A DNA stretch of 64,000 nucleotides, taken from contig NZ_CP041191.1 in NCBI RefSeq assembly GCF_006517275.1, positions 310,001-374,000 on the forward strand. The letters are read 5' to 3'. The position numbers and the translations under genes were made by a program. This document shows, in pieces, positions 1 through 10,736 of the stretch. This DNA comes from Labrenzia sp. PHM005. Lineage in GTDB: Bacteria; Pseudomonadota; Alphaproteobacteria; Rhizobiales; Stappiaceae. Below the pieces are notes generated by a model. It saw only the letters and a program-made list of their open reading frames with translations, made no database searches and had not been told where the DNA came from. The first letter of the stretch is position 1. Every line of letters begins with the position of its first letter.

Positions 1-1
1 C

Positions 2-145
2 GAAACTTGGGCGGACAAGGATGCCTACGATGCACAGGCCGCCAAGCTGGTGGATATGTTCGTCGGCAACTTCGAAACCTTCGAGCCGCATGTCGACAGC
101 ACTGTGCGCAGCGCTGCACCAGCGGTGCGGCTTGCCGCGGAATAA
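2..145 (+). CDS. pckA: Phosphoenolpyruvate carboxykinase (ATP), C-terminal end (partial)
   Basis: Only the last 47 codons are inside the window, open at the left edge and ending in TAA at 143-145. The peptide contains [19 protein letters not shown] followed by an alanine-rich tail ending RLAAE, which I recognise as the C-terminus of alphaproteobacterial ATP-dependent PEP carboxykinase. That enzyme decarboxylates oxaloacetate to phosphoenolpyruvate as the first step of gluconeogenesis. A strong intrinsic terminator follows 29 nt downstream, so this is the end of its transcript. The call rests on recall of the C-terminal sequence; no catalytic motif is visible here. Confidence 0.75.
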   Translation, partial: ETWADKDAYDAQAAKLVDMFVGNFETFEPHVDSTVRSAAPAVRLAAE

Positions 146-174
146 ATTCCGTCTGACAAGTGGACTAATTGAGG

Positions 175-203
175 AGCACCTGCCGGCCGGCAGGTGCTTT
201 TTC
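175..203 (+). terminator. Intrinsic terminator of pckA
   Basis: A perfect 24-nt palindrome (175-198, AGCACCTGCCGG and its complement) is followed directly by a run of T. It sits between the pckA stop codon and the XdhC-like gene, so the molybdoenzyme operon has its own promoter in 204-272. Confidence 0.9.
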
Positions 204-272
204 TATTGCAACTCCTCCTTTCATCCTTTTGCGGACCCGCTATATTCAGAATGGATTTGAGGAGAATGAACC

Positions 273-608
273 ATGCAGGATGGCGACAGCCGCTCCGCCC
301 CCGATATTCTGGCGACCACAGAAGCTTGGAAACAGGCTGGACGATCCGTTGCGCTCGCGACAGTAATCGAAACCTGGGGCTCCGCACCGCGCCCGGTTGG
401 CTCCCATCTCGTCATCGATTCTGACGGCAATTTTGAAGGATCCGTGTCAGGCGGCTGCGTCGAAGGGGCCGTGGTCGCCGAAGCTGTCGATGTGATAGAC
501 ACCGGCAAACCCACGACGCTAGAATTCGGTGTTGCCGATGAAACCGCTTGGCGCGTTGGCCTCTCCTGCGGCGGCCGCATTCTTGTTTATGTTGAACCTG
601 TTACCTGA
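273..608 (+). CDS. XdhC/CoxI-family protein, N-terminal domain only
   Basis: This 111-aa protein consists of the XdhC_CoxI domain alone, with the family signatures GSAPRPVGSHLVID (about residues 34-47), GSVSGGCVEGAV and a late GLSCGG. XdhC proteins bind molybdenum cofactor, help sulfurate it and insert it into xanthine-dehydrogenase or CO-dehydrogenase-like hydroxylases. In many bacteria this domain is joined to a C-terminal Rossmann domain. Here that second half is a separate gene at 1255-1950, two genes downstream. A ribosome binding site (GGAG, 261-264) lies 8 nt before the ATG. No molybdenum hydroxylase subunit is in the window, so the client enzyme is unknown. Confidence 0.88.
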   Translation: MQDGDSRSAPDILATTEAWKQAGRSVALATVIETWGSAPRPVGSHLVIDSDGNFEGSVSGGCVEGAVVAEAVDVIDTGKPTTLEFGVADETAWRVGLSCGGRILVYVEPVT

Positions 609-621
609 TTGAGTTTCCCAT

Positions 622-1251
622 ATGGCTTCATTTGAAACGCTTTTGGCCTTTGCAGCGGCGGCTGCTCTTTTTGCCTATATGCCCGGCCCCGCTTTGCTCT
701 ACACAGCAGCGCAAACAATATCGCGTGGCAGAAAGGCTGGTCTTCTTGCAGCACTTGGCATTCACATCGGGTGTTATGCCCATGTTGCCGCGGCTGCTTT
801 TGGCCTATCGGCCATTTTTGCTGCAGTGCCAACGCTCTATTTCGCCCTAAAATTGATCGGTGGTGCATATTTGGTGTTTCTCGGCATCCAAATGATCCGT
901 ACCCGCGCAGAAACCGGACCTGTTCCCGCATTGCCGCTTAAGACCAACCGGCGGGCCTTTATCGACAGTGTTCTGGTTGAAGTGCTCAATCCCAAAGTGG
1001 CTGTCTTTTTTATTGCCTTCCTGCCTCAGTTCGTCAGCCCGGAAGCAGCTTTGCCAATTTGGGCTCAATTCCTAATCCTGGGTACCGTGGTCAATTTCTT
1101 CTTCACGTCAGCGGATTTGGTCACGGTCTTCTTTGCATCTGAAGTCACGAAACGGCTTGGCCGCTCTTCCAAATTCCAAACCCTGACCCGTTGGGCCGGC
1201 GGGTCTGTGCTCACAGGTCTTGGGCTCAAGCTGGCAACGGACCGCGGGTAA
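622..1251 (+). CDS. LysE/RhtB-family translocator
   Basis: This 209-aa integral membrane protein has about six hydrophobic segments and the LysE/RhtB hallmarks: an N-terminal MPGPALLYTAAQ with a following G-R-x-x-G, and the mid-protein LNPKVAVFFIAFLPQFV. The family exports amino acids or related small metabolites across the inner membrane; the substrate cannot be read from sequence. It begins 13 nt after the XdhC N-domain gene and ends 3 nt before the XdhC C-domain gene. It is therefore embedded in a molybdenum-cofactor operon, which is an unexpected place for an amino-acid exporter. Confidence 0.9.
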   Translation: MASFETLLAFAAAAALFAYMPGPALLYTAAQTISRGRKAGLLAALGIHIGCYAHVAAAAFGLSAIFAAVPTLYFALKLIGGAYLVFLGIQMIRTRAETGPVPALPLKTNRRAFIDSVLVEVLNPKVAVFFIAFLPQFVSPEAALPIWAQFLILGTVVNFFFTSADLVTVFFASEVTKRLGRSSKFQTLTRWAGGSVLTGLGLKLATDRG

Positions 1252-1254
1252 AAC

Positions 1255-1950
1255 ATGGATTTTTCTCTTCTCAGCCAGCTGAATGCCGAAAGGGCAGCAC
1301 GGCGCGCGGCGATCCTCGTCACTGAGATGGCTGATGGCCGGCAACGGCTCATCCAAAAAGATAAGCCCTATAGCGACGACCCTCTGGCTGAAGAATTCGG
1401 CAAGCGTTTCCGGTCCGGGAAGTCCGGCATTGTTGAAACGGTCCTGGGCGAGGCATTTCTTACAGTTTCAGTGCCAGCGCCCCGCCTTGTGATCATCGGA
1501 GCGGTTCATATCAGCCAGGCCTTAGTTCCCATGGCCAAGATCGCCGGTTTCGATGTGACGGTGATCGACCCGCGTACCGCTTTTGCAACGGAAGACCGGT
1601 TTCCCGGGAGCAGCTTGATCGCTGATTGGCCCGAAGACGTTTTGAAAGACCGGCCGCTCGATCCCTACACGGCCGTAGCGGCTGTCACACACGATCCCAA
1701 AATCGATGACTTTCCGCTGATGGAAGCGCTCAAGACAGGGTGCTTTTACGTTGGCGCGCTCGGCAGCCGGAAGACCCACGGCAAACGTCTTGACCGCTTT
1801 CGCGAGGCCGGTATCTCCGAGGGCCTCATGAACCGGATCGAAGCGCCAATCGGCCTTGATATTGGTTCTGCCTCCCCAGAAGAAATTGCCGTTTCTGTCT
1901 TGGGCTCGATCATCAAGGCACTCCGGAAACCGCTGGATAAAGCAACATGA
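1255..1950 (+). CDS. XdhC-family protein, C-terminal Rossmann domain
   Basis: This 231-aa protein is the second half of an XdhC maturation factor. The Rossmann start PRLVIIGAVHISQAL lies near residue 76, followed by VTHDPKID and YVGALGSRKTHGKR, which are typical of the XdhC_C domain. The first 70 residues are a charged, poorly conserved extension. With the separate N-domain at 273-608 it probably reconstitutes a full XdhC that handles molybdenum cofactor for a xanthine-dehydrogenase/CO-dehydrogenase-type enzyme. Its stop codon overlaps the next start (ATGA at 1947-1950), indicating translational coupling to the MoCF-MocA gene. Confidence 0.9.
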   Translation: MDFSLLSQLNAERAARRAAILVTEMADGRQRLIQKDKPYSDDPLAEEFGKRFRSGKSGIVETVLGEAFLTVSVPAPRLVIIGAVHISQALVPMAKIAGFDVTVIDPRTAFATEDRFPGSSLIADWPEDVLKDRPLDPYTAVAAVTHDPKIDDFPLMEALKTGCFYVGALGSRKTHGKRLDRFREAGISEGLMNRIEAPIGLDIGSASPEEIAVSVLGSIIKALRKPLDKAT

Positions 1951-3566
1951 AATTCGGTCCAGTCGCACCAAGCAACGCGGAAGGCAGTGTCCTTGCGCAT
2001 TCGACAAAACTTGCGGACAGGACCCTAAAAAAAGGCCACAAGCTAACGAAAGACGATTGTAGGGCCCTTGCCGAGAGCGGCCTGAAGTCGGTTGTTGTTG
2101 CTTCTTTCGATGATGACGACCTGGATGAAGACACTGCTGCAGCAAGGCTCGGAGAAGCCGCCAAAGGCACAGGCCTTTATCAAGACGCCCCTTTCACCGG
2201 CCGGATGAACCTGTTTGCCGAAACCAACGGTGTTCTGGTCGTCGACACAGCCGCCGTCTCAGCAGCCAACCGGATAGATCCAGCGATCACATTCGCAACC
2301 CTTGCCAATTACACACGGGTAACGCCGGGCCGGATGGTCGCGACATCAAAGATCATCCCCTTTGCAGTGCCAGAGGCCCTGATCGAACAGGCAGAAACTG
2401 CAATCAATGGGGCCGTTCGTATCGCCGGTTTTTCACCCAAGAAGATTGGCTTAGTCGCAACCAAACTGCCCCATTTAAAAACGGCAACCATGGATAAGAC
2501 CCGCCGTGTTCTGGAGGACCGGCTGCGGCCAAGCGGCAGCACAATCTTGAAAGAGCTGCGCGTCGACCATACGGAAACGGCCGTTTCGGACGCTATCAGC
2601 ACGTTGTCGGCAGACGGCGCGGAGTTTCTGATCCTGTTTGGGGCATCTGCCGTCGTCGATCGAGCGGATGTTCTTCCCGCCGCCTTGGAAATGGCTGGCG
2701 GAACCGTCCGCCATCTTGGCATGCCCGTCGATCCAGGCAATTTGCTGATGCTTGGAGAGTTTGATGACAAACCGGTGCTGGGCGCACCAGGTTGCGCGCG
2801 CAGCCCCAAGGAAAACGGCTTTGACTGGATCTTAGACCGGCTGCTTGCCGGGCTGGAGGTTTCTGGAAACGACATCACTGCTATGGGGGTCGGTGGTCTG
2901 CTCATGGAAATCGGTACACGGCCGCAGCCGCGCGCTCCCAAACACACAAGGCCTTCGCCAAGAATTGCGGCCATTATCCTCGGCGCCGGCAAATCCTCGC
3001 GTATGGGCGGTCCGAACAAGCTTCTTGCAAAACTCGACGGCAAAACCCTGATCCGCCATGCGGCGGAAGCAGCCTGTGGGACGAACCTCACACAGACCAT
3101 TCTGGTAACGGGACATCTGGCCGACAAAATCCAAGACGAAGTATCCGATCTTAACCTGACCACCGTGCACAACCCTGATTATACCGATGGCATGTCCGGT
3201 TCTATCCGGACCGGTATGAATGCTTTGAAGTCCGACATTGACGCCGTCTTGATCCTTCTAGGTGATATGCCCCGGATCACTTCAGATGTTCTGGGACAAA
3301 TGATTACCGCTTATAGCCAAAACACCAATGACTTGATCGTCACAGCCACAGCCGGCGGAAAACGCGGCAATCCGGTTCTTTGGGATCGACGTTTTTTCGA
3401 AGCACTGAAGTCCTTGAGCGGCGATGTTGGCGCGCGGCATGTCATCGCCGACAATCCCGGATTTGTTGCCGAAGTGGACATCGGCGAAGCTGCCAGGCTA
3501 GATCTCGATACTCCCGAAGCCCTTCAAGCAGCCGGCGGGCACCTGCCAGATAAACACACCAAATGA
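1947..3566 (+). CDS. Molybdopterin-binding (MoCF) and MocA-type nucleotidyltransferase fusion
   Basis: This 539-aa protein appears to have two functional parts. Residues about 1-330 resemble the MoeA/MoCF molybdopterin-binding fold, including VLFGASAVVDRADVLP-like and PGNLLMLGEFDDKPVLG segments. Residues about 340-535 form an NTP_transf_3 domain with the signature ILGAGKSSRMGGPNKLL, the nucleotide-binding loop of MobA/MocA enzymes that attach CMP or GMP to molybdopterin. With the neighbouring XdhC halves, cytidylylation of the cofactor for a xanthine-dehydrogenase-family enzyme is likely. The start overlaps the preceding stop by 4 nt. It is the last gene of the operon. Confidence 0.88.
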   Translation: MKFGPVAPSNAEGSVLAHSTKLADRTLKKGHKLTKDDCRALAESGLKSVVVASFDDDDLDEDTAAARLGEAAKGTGLYQDAPFTGRMNLFAETNGVLVVDTAAVSAANRIDPAITFATLANYTRVTPGRMVATSKIIPFAVPEALIEQAETAINGAVRIAGFSPKKIGLVATKLPHLKTATMDKTRRVLEDRLRPSGSTILKELRVDHTETAVSDAISTLSADGAEFLILFGASAVVDRADVLPAALEMAGGTVRHLGMPVDPGNLLMLGEFDDKPVLGAPGCARSPKENGFDWILDRLLAGLEVSGNDITAMGVGGLLMEIGTRPQPRAPKHTRPSPRIAAIILGAGKSSRMGGPNKLLAKLDGKTLIRHAAEAACGTNLTQTILVTGHLADKIQDEVSDLNLTTVHNPDYTDGMSGSIRTGMNALKSDIDAVLILLGDMPRITSDVLGQMITAYSQNTNDLIVTATAGGKRGNPVLWDRRFFEALKSLSGDVGARHVIADNPGFVAEVDIGEAARLDLDTPEALQAAGGHLPDKHTK

Positions 3567-3854
3567 TTGTTTTTGCTTCTAAAGTATTTCCAAAATAGAT
3601 AATTGGTAAAGAAGCTTTAACCGGCTATGCAACAAATGCAAAGCGGTCATGCTGGCTATTCTATTGCAATTTTGTGACATTGGCCTTATGTAAGCGCTGC
3701 GTTTGCTGAAGAGCGCCCTGCTTGCAGGGGGGACTATGAAAAATGTCCTGAACGCTGATTACATCCGATTTCTTTCGAAGGCTGTTCGGATCCTCACATG
3801 GGGAGGATGCTCGAGCGCCTTTGTTGTGTGCGTGACCAAATAAAGGAAACTGTC
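3567..3854. other. Intergenic region, nothing further recognised
   Basis: This 288-bp spacer, moderately AT-rich, separates the molybdenum-cofactor operon from the small GcrA-like gene. I see no strong terminator after the fusion gene and no convincing small ORF. It presumably contains the promoter of the downstream gene. Confidence 0.5.
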
Positions 3855-4061
3855 ATGGCTGACTTGTCTCTTCCGCGTCCGGGCTGCTGCAAATGGGCAG
3901 AAGGTGATGCTGGTAACTACACCTTCCCGTGCAACAACCGCGTCGAGCCAGGCGTTTCTTATTGTGAAGAGCACCGCTCCATCGTCTACATTCCGCCGGA
4001 AGAGCGCCGCCGCAACCGGTCTGGTGGTGGCATGAGCCTGTCCTTCCGCCGCGCGGCTTAA
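3855..4061 (+). CDS. Small GcrA C-terminal-like protein, probable zinc-binding
   Basis: This 68-aa protein is chosen from the ATG at 3855, which has an AAGGAAA ribosome binding site 6-12 nt upstream; an in-frame ATG at 3798 has none. The pattern CKWAEGD, then F-P-C, then PGVSYCEEHRSIVYIPPEERRR closely follows the C-terminal segment of GcrA, the alphaproteobacterial cell-cycle regulator that binds sigma70 and methylated promoters. The conserved Cys/Cys/Cys/His set could bind zinc. The GcrA DNA-binding N-terminus is absent, so this is a free-standing tail module. Function unknown. A strong terminator follows, making it monocistronic. Confidence 0.8.
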   Translation: MADLSLPRPGCCKWAEGDAGNYTFPCNNRVEPGVSYCEEHRSIVYIPPEERRRNRSGGGMSLSFRRAA

Positions 4062-4118
4062 AAACAGCTGCCTGATCCAAAAGGCACATATTCCCGTGGA
4101 ATTCCACGAGACTTTAGG

Positions 4119-4150
4119 ACCCGGTCATTTGACCGGGTTTTTTGTTTTTT
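4119..4150 (+). terminator. Intrinsic terminator of the GcrA-like gene
   Basis: The inverted repeat ACCCGGTCA/TGACCGGGT has a 2-nt loop and runs into TTTTTGTTTTTT. It lies about 60 nt after the stop codon of the small GcrA-like gene. Confidence 0.92.
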
Positions 4151-4374
4151 GGCATTCTGATCGCCCTTACGGTCTATTACACACCGAAATATCGCAAGTT
4201 ACCCTAGGTAAGTATAATACTTTTAACAATGTCGTAAATTGTATTTACAATATGCTAATCTTCTCACTGAAGTTACTGCGTATAGATACATACAATTTAA
4301 TTCTTTATTTTTATTCTGGCGATAGATTTTGTAAAAAACTATGACACTGTGCAACGAAAGCGCTGGAATCAAAA
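4151..4374. other. AT-rich leader upstream of the PAS-GGDEF gene
   Basis: This stretch is markedly AT-rich compared with its surroundings, especially 4200-4340, and contains several TATAAT-like words (for example near 4214). It most likely carries the promoter of the diguanylate cyclase. I could not assign a confident -35/-10 pair and see no coding potential. Confidence 0.5.
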
Positions 4375-7300
4375 ATGATCGTCCAGTCGGAAAATGAAAC
4401 CGAGCGTCTGAAGGCCCTTCGAACGCTGCAGCTTATAAACTCCGGACGCCTTCCGGAGTATGATGCTATCGTTGAGCTCGCGGCAGCTGTGTTCGATTGC
4501 CCATTTTCCCTGATTTCCTTCATTGAAGAAAAGGACCAGTGGTTCAAAGCTTGCTGCGGCATGGAGTTGGTGAGCAGTCCCCGTGAGATCTCCTTCTGCC
4601 AGCATGCAATCTTGTCTTCCGATCTCTTCGTCGTCCCCAATGCTCTCGAGGATGACCGATTTAAAGACAATCCCTTGGTTGTTGGCGATCCAAAGATCCG
4701 GTTTTACGCTGGCTGCCCAATCTCACTTGACGGGAAACACCGGCTTGGCACCCTTTGTGTCATCGATACCAGACCGCACACGCCAACCGCATCACAGCTC
4801 AAACAGCTACGCCACCTTGGCACCGTCGTCGAAGGTTTGATCAAAACCCACCAGGCAACGGTCGAAACAGAACAAGCTGTTAAGCAGGCGGATGCCGAGC
4901 GGAATACTGCGCTGCTCAAAGGCGAACTCCTTGAAGAAGTGGCGAGTGTTTCAGGTGTGGGCGCTTGGGAATTATGCCTCAAGTCCAACAATTTGACCTG
5001 GACCGCAAAAACACGCGAAATCCACGAAGTACCTGAGGATTTCCAGCCGACTGTTGAACTCGCGCTTGCCTTCTATCCGCCTGATAGCCGCAGCAAAATC
5101 TCCCACGCCATAGAGCAAGCAATTGAACAAAAAATTGGGTGGGATGTAGACGTTCCGTTCACAACAGCTACCGGCCGGAATATCTGGGTCCGAGCGGTCG
5201 GACGCCCAATATTTGAAGATGGTGAAGTCACGCGGCTGATTGGCGGTTTTCAAGACATCACAGACCAAAAGAAGACAGAAACATCCATCCGTGCGGCAGA
5301 AGCGACACAGCGAACGACACTGGAAAGTCTGAGCGAAGGGATTTTGCTCATTAGCAGATCCGGAAACATCCAGTCGATCAATGCTGCCGGTGCCGATTTT
5401 CTTGGCTATTCTCCCGAAGACCTTACCGGATCTCGGATCCAGGACCTCGATATTGAGTTGCGTTTCGAAGGCAACGATAAAACCAAGTCGGCGGCGATCC
5501 TACGAACGATTTCATCCCATCCGGAACGGGTAAACGACATCGTTGCGTGCGTTGCTCGCAAAGGAACATCTGACTCCTATTGGCTACGCGTCAACGCGTC
5601 CCCGGTTGAAGCAGAAAACGAGTTTGGATTGGATGGTGTCGTCGTATCTCTAAAAGACATCACCGAGCAACGGCGGCAAGAGGAAACACTAAAGGCTGTA
5701 TTTGATAATGTTTCCGCCGGCATTGCTTGCTTTGACAAGAATATGCACTTTTCTGCGTGCAACAATTCCTTCCAACAGATGTTGAGTTTTCCTGAAGAAC
5801 TGATTGAGCGAAAAGCTCACAAACTGGACTTTATGCGATATCAGGCGGCTCGAGGAGATTACGGTCAAGGCGACCCCGAGCAGCTTGCTCAAGAAAGGTA
5901 CAACAACTGGGATCTTTCTGTTCCAACCCAAGAAGAGCGCGTGCAAGCCAATGGACAGGTTCTTGATATCCGCTCAACCGCGCTCCCTGACGGCGGCGTC
6001 GTATTTAACGTATTTGACATTACAGAACGGAAACAAACTGAGCAGAAAATCCTGCAGGCAGAAGCGATCCAAAGAACAACACTGGAGGCGCTGAGCGAAG
6101 GTGTCTTGCTGATTGACCGTAACGGGAATATCCAGTCCGCGAACCCCGCGGTCGTCGATCTCCTGAGATACCCCTTAGATGAATTGATAGGCCGCAACGT
6201 TGATCAGCTTGATCTCGACATGACCTGCGATATTGACGGGATCGGGCACTGTAACGAACCATTGTCGATGTCTGTCCGCGATCCGCATGTCATGACAGAC
6301 ATCCTAGTAAGGTTTACGCCAGCTTTCGGTTATTCGACGAGTTGGCTAAGGCTCAATGCACGTTCGATCGAAGATGATTCTCGGTCCGGTTTTGATGGTG
6401 TGGTTGTGTCATTGACCAACATGACCGAAACCAAAGTGCAGGCTGATACGCTTCAAGTCATCTTTGACAACTTCCCCGGCGGTGTCGTCCATTATGACGA
6501 ACACTTCCAATTGGCATCCTGCAACTCCGCCTATGGCGAGTTGCTTGGATATCCGCAGGAGCTCGTCGATCGCAAACTCCATATATTGGATTATCTAAAA
6601 TTCACTGCGGAAAAAGGGAACTTTGGGCCGGGCGACCCCGAACAGCTTGCCTTGGAAAAATTTAGTCAATTGAAATCTCCTGATCCGTACAATTTTGATC
6701 GGAGTACAGCAGACGGCAAGTTTTTGGAAGTGCGTGGGACACCGCTGCCTACCGGGGGAGCCATCTTAAATTTCTTTGACGTCACTGACCGCAAAAAGAT
6801 GGAGAAAGAACTCGCAGAGAGCGAGCAGCTGGCCCGGCACCGGTTTGAAGAACTGGAAACCGTCCTTGCCAACATGCGCCAGGGCGTCAGTGTCTTTGAT
6901 GAACGTGGCCGCATCACCCTTTGGAACCGGCAATACATCGACATCTTCGGCAAACCTGACGGTGAAGTCGTCAAGGGTAAGACATTGAGAGAATTGATCG
7001 ATGCTGAAAAAGCCCGCGGCGATTTTGAAGGGGACGTGCAAGAACACATCCAGGACTTGATGATGCGAATGAGTGCCGGAGAAGTCGTTCGGTCCAAATT
7101 CGCCCATAAAAATGGCAAAATCGTTTCCGTCATTCATGCTCCTCTTCCCGGGGGCGGTTGGATCGGCACGCATGAAGACATCACGCTGCGCGAACAAGCT
7201 GCAGCCAAAATTACCTATGCGGCCCACCACGACAGCTTAACCGGTTTGGCAAACAGAACACTCTTTAACGCAACGTTAAACGACACATTGGCGAACGCGC

Positions 7301-7776
7301 GGATTCAGGGGACGACTGGCAACCTTCTTCTCATGGACTTGGACAAATTCAAACCGGTCAACGACACCTATGGGCATGACGTCGGCGACGAACTTCTTAA
7401 ACAGGTTGCGATCCGTTTTAGGGACTGCGTCCGCTCGTCCGATCTGGTTGCGCGACTGGGCGGTGATGAGTTTGCCATCATTTTACCCGGGACCGGCCCC
7501 AACTCAGCGGGAACAGCAGAAATCGCCTCAAGGATTGTCGAAAGCATCCGCCGTCCGTTTAAGATTTATGCTGAGAAAATCGAAATCGGTATCAGCGTTG
7601 GAATAGCGCCGATTCTCGTTGGTGATGCAGATACAAGTACGATCATCAAAAAAGCCGATATCGCCCTTTATGAAGTCAAAAATCAGGGGCGCAATAACTT
7701 CCGTTTTTATGATGAGAACAGCACATTGCGGCCGATCAAGACACTCCATAAAGCTGGGAAAAGCTCGGTGGCCTAG
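4375..7776 (+). CDS. GAF / multi-PAS diguanylate cyclase
   Basis: This 1133-aa cytoplasmic signalling protein starts with a GAF domain (about 10-165; SFCQHAI and YAGCPI are typical). PAS domains follow (about 190-300, 305-430, 435-555, 560-690, 695-800, 825-940), then a C-terminal GGDEF domain (about 955-1115). The catalytic RLGGDEF is intact and an allosteric RxxD (RSSD) sits five residues before it, so it should make cyclic di-GMP and be product-inhibited. There is no EAL domain and no membrane segment. The PAS pair at about 305-555 is repeated at about 560-800, showing an internal duplication. It is transcribed alone and ends at a bidirectional terminator. Confidence 0.95.
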   Translation: MIVQSENETERLKALRTLQLINSGRLPEYDAIVELAAAVFDCPFSLISFIEEKDQWFKACCGMELVSSPREISFCQHAILSSDLFVVPNALEDDRFKDNPLVVGDPKIRFYAGCPISLDGKHRLGTLCVIDTRPHTPTASQLKQLRHLGTVVEGLIKTHQATVETEQAVKQADAERNTALLKGELLEEVASVSGVGAWELCLKSNNLTWTAKTREIHEVPEDFQPTVELALAFYPPDSRSKISHAIEQAIEQKIGWDVDVPFTTATGRNIWVRAVGRPIFEDGEVTRLIGGFQDITDQKKTETSIRAAEATQRTTLESLSEGILLISRSGNIQSINAAGADFLGYSPEDLTGSRIQDLDIELRFEGNDKTKSAAILRTISSHPERVNDIVACVARKGTSDSYWLRVNASPVEAENEFGLDGVVVSLKDITEQRRQEETLKAVFDNVSAGIACFDKNMHFSACNNSFQQMLSFPEELIERKAHKLDFMRYQAARGDYGQGDPEQLAQERYNNWDLSVPTQEERVQANGQVLDIRSTALPDGGVVFNVFDITERKQTEQKILQAEAIQRTTLEALSEGVLLIDRNGNIQSANPAVVDLLRYPLDELIGRNVDQLDLDMTCDIDGIGHCNEPLSMSVRDPHVMTDILVRFTPAFGYSTSWLRLNARSIEDDSRSGFDGVVVSLTNMTETKVQADTLQVIFDNFPGGVVHYDEHFQLASCNSAYGELLGYPQELVDRKLHILDYLKFTAEKGNFGPGDPEQLALEKFSQLKSPDPYNFDRSTADGKFLEVRGTPLPTGGAILNFFDVTDRKKMEKELAESEQLARHRFEELETVLANMRQGVSVFDERGRITLWNRQYIDIFGKPDGEVVKGKTLRELIDAEKARGDFEGDVQEHIQDLMMRMSAGEVVRSKFAHKNGKIVSVIHAPLPGGGWIGTHEDITLREQAAAKITYAAHHDSLTGLANRTLFNATLNDTLANARIQGTTGNLLLMDLDKFKPVNDTYGHDVGDELLKQVAIRFRDCVRSSDLVARLGGDEFAIILPGTGPNSAGTAEIASRIVESIRRPFKIYAEKIEIGISVGIAPILVGDADTSTIIKKADIALYEVKNQGRNNFRFYDENSTLRPIKTLHKAGKSSVA

Positions 7777-7794
7777 AACCTTTGAGGGCTCCAA

Positions 7795-7828
7795 ACAAAA
7801 AAACGCGGCCCGTTAGGACCGCGTTCTC
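7795..7828. terminator. Bidirectional terminator between the GGDEF gene and atpC
   Basis: The repeat AACGCGGCCC/...GGACCGCGTT forms a stem. On the minus strand it is followed by a run of seven T (complement of 7797-7803), which makes it a good terminator for the atp operon. It also lies just after the diguanylate-cyclase stop codon on the plus strand, where the T-run is weaker. Confidence 0.8.
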
Positions 7829-7854
7829 AAAATCATCAGCAAATTGAAGCCGGA

Positions 7855-8262
7855 TTAGGCCGCTTTCAACGCTTCTGCGACGTCCTTCAGCTGAGATAAA
7901 GTCATCTCGGCCTTTTGTTTGGTGTCGTCATCCTTGGCGTCAGCAACATCTTCTTCAGCATCTTTGATCTGCTGATCGAGTTGTTCTGCGCTGATTTCGG
8001 ACACCGGGATTGCCTGTTCTGCAAGAACGGTCAAGCCGCCTGGCGCCACATCAGCAAAACCGCCGCGGACGAAGTATTCGTCCCACGCACCACCGCCATT
8101 GCGGACTTTCAAGATGCCCGGCTTGATGGTGGACATGAATGGGCTGTGGTTCTTCAGAACGCCAAACTCGCCTTCAGTGCCAGGGATCACAACCTCGGCA
8201 ACTTCGTCGGACAGGAGCTGGCGCTCCGGCGAGACCAACTCAAACTGGAAAAGTTCAGCCAT
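7855..8262 (-). CDS. atpC: ATP synthase F1 epsilon subunit
   Basis: This 135-aa protein begins with [18 protein letters not shown], the standard start of the epsilon beta-sandwich, and ends in a helical, lysine- and aspartate-rich tail. Epsilon is part of the rotor stalk of the F1 ATP synthase and modulates ATP hydrolysis. It is the last gene of the minus-strand operon atpHAGDC. The C-terminal helical hairpin is present but somewhat shorter than in E. coli. Confidence 0.97.
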   Translation of the reverse strand: MAELFQFELVSPERQLLSDEVAEVVIPGTEGEFGVLKNHSPFMSTIKPGILKVRNGGGAWDEYFVRGGFADVAPGGLTVLAEQAIPVSEISAEQLDQQIKDAEEDVADAKDDDTKQKAEMTLSQLKDVAEALKAA

Positions 8263-8331
8263 TTGGCGTCTTCCTTGTCAGTCTTCGGTTCAGATGGACA
8301 GTGCAAACGCAGGCCCATCAAACGGGAGTGA

Positions 8332-8357
8332 ACCGGACATTCTCATGAACGTCCGGT
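8332..8357 (-). other. Stem-loop between atpD and atpC
   Basis: ACCGGAC (8332-8338) pairs with GTCCGGT (8351-8357) in the roughly 100-nt atpD-atpC spacer. There is no T-run, so it is unlikely to terminate; an mRNA-processing or stability element that tunes epsilon expression is possible. This is inference from the repeat alone. Confidence 0.5.
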
Positions 8358-8368
8358 CCGTCAATGCC

Positions 8369-10703
<2,335 letters not shown>

Positions 10704-10736
10704 GGCCGCCCCTGCTCCTTATCCCAGCGTGTGGTC

